Assembly (NCBI GenBank): GCA_947074265.1
Contig: CAMTPD010000129.1
Coordinates: 1 to 5,716 of the forward strand
Origin: an uncultured Porphyromonadaceae bacterium
Lineage (GTDB): Bacteria > Bacteroidota > Bacteroidia > Bacteroidales > CAMTPD01
DNA: 5,716 nucleotides
Direction: 5' to 3'
Positions 1 through 5,716 of this stretch are shown here, piece after piece. The notes under the pieces are model-generated. The model saw nothing but the letters and a program-made list of their open reading frames with translations, ran no database searches and was not told the DNA's origin. Position numbers and translations under genes: made by a program. Each line of letters begins with the position of its first letter. Positions within the stretch are counted from its first letter, which is position 1.

Positions 1-3016
<3,016 letters not shown>

Positions 3017-3026
3017 TTAGTCGAGG

Positions 3027-3034
3027 TAAAGATA
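3027..3034 (-). promoter_or_regulatory. Putative -7 element for the beta-galactosidase gene
   Basis: Read on the minus strand this is TATCTTTA, seven of eight positions of the Bacteroidetes -7 consensus TAnnTTTG, 34 bases before the start codon. No TTTG sits at the usual -33 spacing; that region is instead covered by the left arm of an inverted repeat. This would fit a promoter needing an activator, but that is inference. Confidence 0.35.
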
Positions 3035-3048
3035 AATCAATTTAATCA

Positions 3049-3091
3049 GAGTTCATTATTATTTACAATTACTACCACTAAAAATGAACTC
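3049..3091. repeat. 9-bp perfect inverted repeat between divergent promoters
   Basis: GAGTTCATT at 3049-3057 is exactly complementary to AATGAACTC at 3083-3091, with a 25-base AT-rich spacer. Each arm lies where the -33 element of one of the two divergent genes would be expected (beta-galactosidase to the left, MATE transporter to the right). The arms could be two half-sites for a shared regulator. A 9-bp match in a region this short could also arise by chance, at a rate of a few percent. Confidence 0.35.
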
Positions 3092-3110
3092 GTTTCCGAT
3101 GATTAAAGTG

Positions 3111-3118
3111 TACCTTTG
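3111..3118 (+). promoter_or_regulatory. Putative -7 element for the MATE transporter gene
   Basis: TACCTTTG is a full match to the Bacteroidetes -7 consensus TAnnTTTG, ending 22 bases before the ATG at 3141. This would give a leader of about 15 bases. The -33 region has no TTTG and overlaps the right arm of the inverted repeat at 3083-3091. There is no Shine-Dalgarno sequence in the short AT-rich leader, as is usual for this phylum. Confidence 0.5.
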
Positions 3119-3140
3119 TCGTCCAAAAAATTAAATCGTA

Positions 3141-4496
3141 ATGCAAGGAGTAAAAAACTTAACGCAAGGCCCTATTCTAAAACAACTCTTAAATTTAGCT
3201 TTGCCTATTATGGCCACCTCATTTGTTCAAATGGCCTACAACCTTACCGACATGGCCTGGCTAGGTCGTCTTGGTAGTAAATCTGTCGCTGCTGTGGGAG
3301 CAGTGAGTATTTTAATCTGGTTTACCTCTTCCATTTCTCTGCTTACCAAAGTAGGTTCGGAGGTTACCGTGGCTCAAGCAATCGGAGCCAAAAGAAACGA
3401 TGAAGCAAAGGTATATGCTTCTCACAATTCGACGATTGCATTGATTATTTCTATTGTTTGGGCATTGATTTTGTTTAGTACAGCTATACCTATTGTAAGC
3501 TTGTACAAACTTGATGCTGACATTTCAAGTAAAGCCGTAGATTATCTTCGTATTGTATCTACTGCTATTCCGTTCACATTTTTAGCAACCACCTTTTCAG
3601 GGGTATACAATGCTTCGGGACGAAGTAAGATTCCTTTTTACTTAAGTGGAACCGGTCTTGTTGCCAATATGATTCTAGATCCGTTGCTTATCTTCGGACT
3701 CGGTCCTATTCCCGGACTCGGAACCATCGGTGCTGCTATCGCAACATGGACATCTCAGTTTATCGTATTCATCTTATTTATCTATGCGCTACGTTCTAAG
3801 GCTCAATTGATGGGAGGTTTTTCGTTTGTAACCCGTTTGCAGTGGAAATACACGAAGCGTATTCTTCAAATAGGTACACCCGTTGCCTTGCTCAACAGTC
3901 TATTTGCTGTAATCAATATGTTTATGTGTCGCATCGCTTCGATTACGGGCGGACATATCGGATTGATGAGTATGACCACGGGCGGACAAATCGAAGCCAT
4001 AACTTGGAATACGTCGCAAGGATTCTCTACTGCATTGGGAGCTTTCGTAGCACAAAACTTTGCTGCTTCTAAAATTATTCGCGTATTCAAAGCTTATCGA
4101 GCTACCCTTTTCATGACATCGGTATTTGGAATTATCTCTACCGTATTGTTCGTTTTCTTCGGTAATGAAGTCTTTTCAATCTTCGTACCCGATCCGGAAG
4201 CATATGAACAAGGCGGAAATTACCTCCGTATTTCCGGTTATTCACAAATGCTAATGATGCTGGAAATTACAACGCAAGGACTATTTTACGGAACCGGACG
4301 CACCGTTCCTCCTGCTGTTGTAAGTGTTGCCGGAAATGTGTTGCGCATTCCACTTGCACTCGGCCTAGTTGCTCTTGGTTGGGGCATCGACGGAATCTGG
4401 TGGGCTATCAGTTTCTCATGCATGCTCAAAGGACTTGTTCTCTTCATCTGGTTTATCCTCATGAAACGCCGCATCCTATCTACGCATGTAGAATAA
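3141..4496 (+). CDS. MATE family efflux transporter (multidrug antiporter)
   Basis: This is a complete 451-residue inner-membrane protein of the MATE (multidrug and toxic compound extrusion) family, whose members export cationic drugs, dyes or metabolites in exchange for Na+ or H+. The length is typical. The N-terminal VKNLTQGPILKQLLNLALPI is the family's usual cytoplasmic lead-in and first membrane helix. Two homologous halves are visible: the first begins near residue 10 and contains NLTDMAWLG with acidic Asp37; the second begins near residue 237 (KRILQIGTPVALL) and contains GGQIEAITWNTSQGFSTALG with Glu285. MILDPLLIFGLG (177-188) and YGTGRTVPPAVVS (383-395) are also family-like loop and helix segments. 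About 12 membrane helices are expected, with the basic tail MKRRILSTHVE in the cytoplasm. The start is well placed behind a matching -7 element. It is transcribed divergently from the beta-galactosidase gene and followed by a strong hairpin. The substrate and coupling ion cannot be read from the sequence. Confidence 0.95.
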   Translation: MQGVKNLTQGPILKQLLNLALPIMATSFVQMAYNLTDMAWLGRLGSKSVAAVGAVSILIWFTSSISLLTKVGSEVTVAQAIGAKRNDEAKVYASHNSTIALIISIVWALILFSTAIPIVSLYKLDADISSKAVDYLRIVSTAIPFTFLATTFSGVYNASGRSKIPFYLSGTGLVANMILDPLLIFGLGPIPGLGTIGAAIATWTSQFIVFILFIYALRSKAQLMGGFSFVTRLQWKYTKRILQIGTPVALLNSLFAVINMFMCRIASITGGHIGLMSMTTGGQIEAITWNTSQGFSTALGAFVAQNFAASKIIRVFKAYRATLFMTSVFGIISTVLFVFFGNEVFSIFVPDPEAYEQGGNYLRISGYSQMLMMLEITTQGLFYGTGRTVPPAVVSVAGNVLRIPLALGLVALGWGIDGIWWAISFSCMLKGLVLFIWFILMKRRILSTHVE

Positions 4497-4512
4497 AAAG
4501 ATCTATAATACC

Positions 4513-4580
4513 AAGGCGCCTTCGCAATGTAATGTTCTCAGATTATTTAGAACAGCAACATTGCGAAGGCGCTTTCTTTA
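4513..4580. terminator. Bidirectional intrinsic terminator between convergent genes
   Basis: The arms GCGCCTTCGCAATGT (4516-4530) and ACATTGCGAAGGCGC (4558-4572) pair perfectly over 15 bp. A G-U pair and two A-U pairs extend the base to 4513/4575. Inside, TGTTCT (4533-4538) pairs with AGAACA (4549-4554) around a 10-base loop. On the plus strand the stem is followed by CTTTCTTTA, and further down by ATTTTTAT, serving the transporter gene that ends 16 bases before it. On the minus strand it is followed by the CTTTTTATTC tract at 4491-4500, serving the convergent gene that ends at 4661. The T tracts are interrupted, so efficiency is uncertain, but position and symmetry make the call strong. Confidence 0.85.
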
Positions 4581-4660
4581 TATGTGTGTATTTTTATAAA
4601 AGCACTCTACCCATCGCTCTATTATCGCTTCAGCTTGATCAAAAATACGATCGGATTCTT

Positions 4661-5215
4661 TTACTCTTGTGCTTTCGGGAAAAACTTAAATACCTGATCG
4701 TGTTTCAGTGTACAGTTATCATCATAAAACAAAAATGCCTCAAATGCCCTGTCTTGGTATTTAAACTTCACCGAAAAAACGTTGTATCCTATTTGCAATG
4801 TCACTTTTGCCATATCATAAGCAATGGACAATTGACCTTTTACATACGCAGCAACCCGCATTATATCATCTCTACGAGACTGATAAAATAGACCAATAGC
4901 TGTACACGGTTTTATTTCAACCCAACTTGTTCTCTCGTCGTTCAATTCTTGTGACCCCATACCCATCAGTGCAAAAGCTGCACTCGGACATGATAACGTA
5001 TCAGCATACATGTACAAATCAACCGAGTCTTTTATCTCTCCGACATAGGTGACGGATACATCACTAAAATCGGCAGCATTTTTCAGATTCTTATCGGCTA
5101 GAAAGGTTTCCAGCGATTGCTTCAATTGCTTTTCGCAATTCGTGGCTACCGATTTTGCAGATAAAGTACCGGCTAAACTCAATAAACAAAGACTAATTAC
5201 ATAAATGGTTTTCAT
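4661..5215 (-). CDS. Putative exported protein of unknown function, 184 aa
   Basis: I do not recognise this protein family. It begins MKTIYVISLCLLSLAGTLSA, a convincing signal peptide with probable cleavage after Ala20, so the mature protein of about 164 residues should reside in the periplasm or be secreted. There is no cysteine at a lipobox position. The mature part has four cysteines (27, 76, 104, 168), enough for two disulfides, and no further membrane helix. The C-terminal part (roughly 129-179) alternates hydrophobic and polar residues (LQIGYNVFSVKFKYQD, EAFLFYDDNC), suggesting beta-strands. The N-terminal part (26-48) looks helical. The gene has its own near-consensus promoter, converges on the MATE gene across a shared terminator, and is divergent from the lipoprotein gene at 5395. 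The signal peptide, good promoter and terminator support a real gene. Confidence 0.82.
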   Translation of the reverse strand: MKTIYVISLCLLSLAGTLSAKSVATNCEKQLKQSLETFLADKNLKNAADFSDVSVTYVGEIKDSVDLYMYADTLSCPSAAFALMGMGSQELNDERTSWVEIKPCTAIGLFYQSRRDDIMRVAAYVKGQLSIAYDMAKVTLQIGYNVFSVKFKYQDRAFEAFLFYDDNCTLKHDQVFKFFPKAQE

Positions 5216-5261
5216 AACTCAAGTATTATAAGGTTATACAAATAAAGATATCAATGATTGA

Positions 5262-5291
5262 CAAATATAAATAAAAGAAACACTTAACAAA
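5262..5291 (-). promoter_or_regulatory. Bacteroidetes-type promoter for the 184-aa exported protein gene
   Basis: On the minus strand TTTG (5291-5288) is followed after 18 bases by TATATTTG (5269-5262). This closely fits the Bacteroidetes consensus TTTG-N19-TAnnTTTG, with a perfect -7 box. Transcription would start near 5255, giving a leader of about 40 bases before the ATG at 5215. The TTTG falls on the junction of a tandem 9-bp repeat (5282-5299), and a short palindrome (5251-5261) covers the predicted start site. No Shine-Dalgarno sequence is visible. Confidence 0.65.
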
Positions 5292-5299
5292 CTTAACAA
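5282..5299. repeat. Tandem 9-bp direct repeat, two copies
   Basis: ACTTAACAA occurs twice in immediate succession (5282-5290 and 5291-5299). The repeat overlaps the -33 element of the leftward promoter at the junction of the copies. It may be a regulator binding site or simply a small tandem duplication in AT-rich intergenic DNA. Confidence 0.6.
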
Positions 5300-5359
5300 T
5301 CATATTTTTAATATATTTACGAACACATCAGATATACTGATTATCAACCTATAATCTAA

Positions 5360-5373
5360 AACAAATATTTGTT
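5360..5373. promoter_or_regulatory. 14-bp perfect palindrome upstream of the lipoprotein gene, possible operator
   Basis: AACAAATATTTGTT reads identically on both strands. Its right half includes AATATTTG (5364-5371), seven of eight positions of the TAnnTTTG -7 box, 23 bases before the ATG at 5395. A dimeric repressor bound here would block the promoter. An alternative weak -7 box TATATTTA lies at 5312-5319. The region is very AT-rich, which raises the chance of accidental palindromes. Confidence 0.4.
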
Positions 5374-5394
5374 CAACCTCTAATTATAGATGTT

Positions 5395-5670
5395 ATGAAA
5401 AAAGTATTTACAACAAATTACTTCATTTGGATTTTCCTTTCTGCCCTACTTATGGTTCATCCTAGTTGCTCTCAAGAGAAAAGTAGTCAGGCTACTGAGG
5501 ATTTAATATCTATTACGGAAGAAGATCTCTTAGAGAAAAGAGATGTTCCACTGTCTAGTTTAATAGATTCTCTTGAAATTATTCGACTTGAAAATGCAGA
5601 TGAAGCATATACCGACATTAGTAGAGTTGTCGTTTCAAACAATTACATTGCTCTTATATCATACAATTTA
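5395..5670 (+). CDS. Putative lipoprotein, N-terminal fragment; resembles 6-bladed beta-propeller family
   Basis: Only the first 92 codons are present; genuine sequence ends at 5670, where adapter begins. The protein starts MKKVFTTNYF, has a hydrophobic core (IWIFLSALLMV) and a cysteine at residue 25 (HPSC, then SQEKSS), consistent with a Bacteroidetes lipoprotein signal although the -3 residue is unusual. Residues 52-91 (PLSSLIDSLEIIRLENADEA, then DISRVVVSNNYIAL) resemble the first strand region of the 6-bladed beta-propeller lipoproteins common in Bacteroidetes, which have a segment of the type 'LSSLVDSLEIIRLE...I..I.VSDNYI'. Those proteins usually have about 350-400 residues, so three quarters or more would be missing. 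Their function is mostly unknown. The reading frame stays open to 5716, but residues 93-107 (starting RSEEHTSELQS) are encoded by adapter and must be discarded. The gene is divergent from the 184-aa protein gene. Confidence 0.78.
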
Positions 5671-5716
5671 AGATCGGAAGAGCACACGTCTGAACTCCAG
5701 TCACTCCGGAGAATCT
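5671..5716 (+). other. Illumina TruSeq adapter contamination (adapter, index, start of P7 side)
   Basis: Positions 5671-5704 begin AGATCGGAAGAGCACACGTC and continue with the rest of the standard 34-base TruSeq read-1 3' adapter, ending CCAGTCAC. Then come 8 index bases TCCGGAGA (5705-5712), which I recall as the TruSeq HT i7 index D702, and ATCT (5713-5716), the first bases of the constant sequence after the index. This is synthetic sequence left at a contig end by read-through of a short insert. It is not part of the organism, and base composition changes sharply at 5670/5671. Confidence 0.98.

Noticed and set aside
4581..4660. Possible small RNA or short gene between the terminator and the convergent gene.
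   Set aside because: Only scattered short palindromes such as CGATCG are visible, with no stable hairpin, promoter or credible reading frame.
4379..4891. A 170-codon plus-strand frame running from the MATE 3' end through the terminator into the convergent gene.
   Set aside because: It crosses the terminator hairpin and overlaps two better supported genes, and its translation looks random.
5671..5716. Continuation of the lipoprotein frame as a distinct charged segment starting RSEEHTSELQS.
   Set aside because: The DNA is Illumina adapter plus index; the frame is open only by coincidence.

Overview
The window looks like Bacteroidales DNA (Bacteroides, Parabacteroides, Dysgonomonas or a relative). 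Three things point there: an exported LacZ-type GH2 beta-galactosidase, a lipoprotein start resembling the 6-bladed beta-propeller family that is abundant in Bacteroidetes, and promoters of the Bacteroidetes TTTG / TAnnTTTG type with no clear Shine-Dalgarno sequences. Base composition is moderately AT-rich in the genes and very AT-rich between them. The genus cannot be fixed from this sequence alone.

Layout. Positions 1-2992 (minus strand) hold 997 codons of a secreted beta-galactosidase whose last few dozen residues lie beyond the left edge. A 148-bp divergent intergenic region (2993-3140) carries a putative promoter for each direction and a 9-bp inverted repeat. Positions 3141-4496 (plus) encode a complete MATE-family multidrug/Na+ or H+ antiporter. 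A long hairpin with T-rich sequence on both sides (4513-4580) is a likely bidirectional terminator between this gene and the convergent minus-strand gene 4661-5215, an unrecognised 184-aa exported protein. A second divergent intergenic region (5216-5394) holds a near-consensus Bacteroidetes promoter, a tandem 9-bp repeat and a 14-bp palindrome. The first 92 codons of a putative lipoprotein with similarity to 6-bladed beta-propeller proteins start at 5395.

The most consequential observation is technical. The last 46 bases (5671-5716) are not genomic: they are the Illumina TruSeq read-1 adapter, an 8-base index and the first bases of the downstream adapter. Native sequence therefore stops at 5670, and the in-frame tail starting RSEEHTSELQS is an artefact.

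The genes do not form one obvious pathway. The beta-galactosidase is a periplasmic glycan-degrading enzyme, the MATE protein exports small molecules across the inner membrane, and the other two are envelope proteins of unknown role. They form a divergent-convergent-divergent series, so each is probably transcribed separately. I see no mobile element, CRISPR array, RNA gene or convincing new system.
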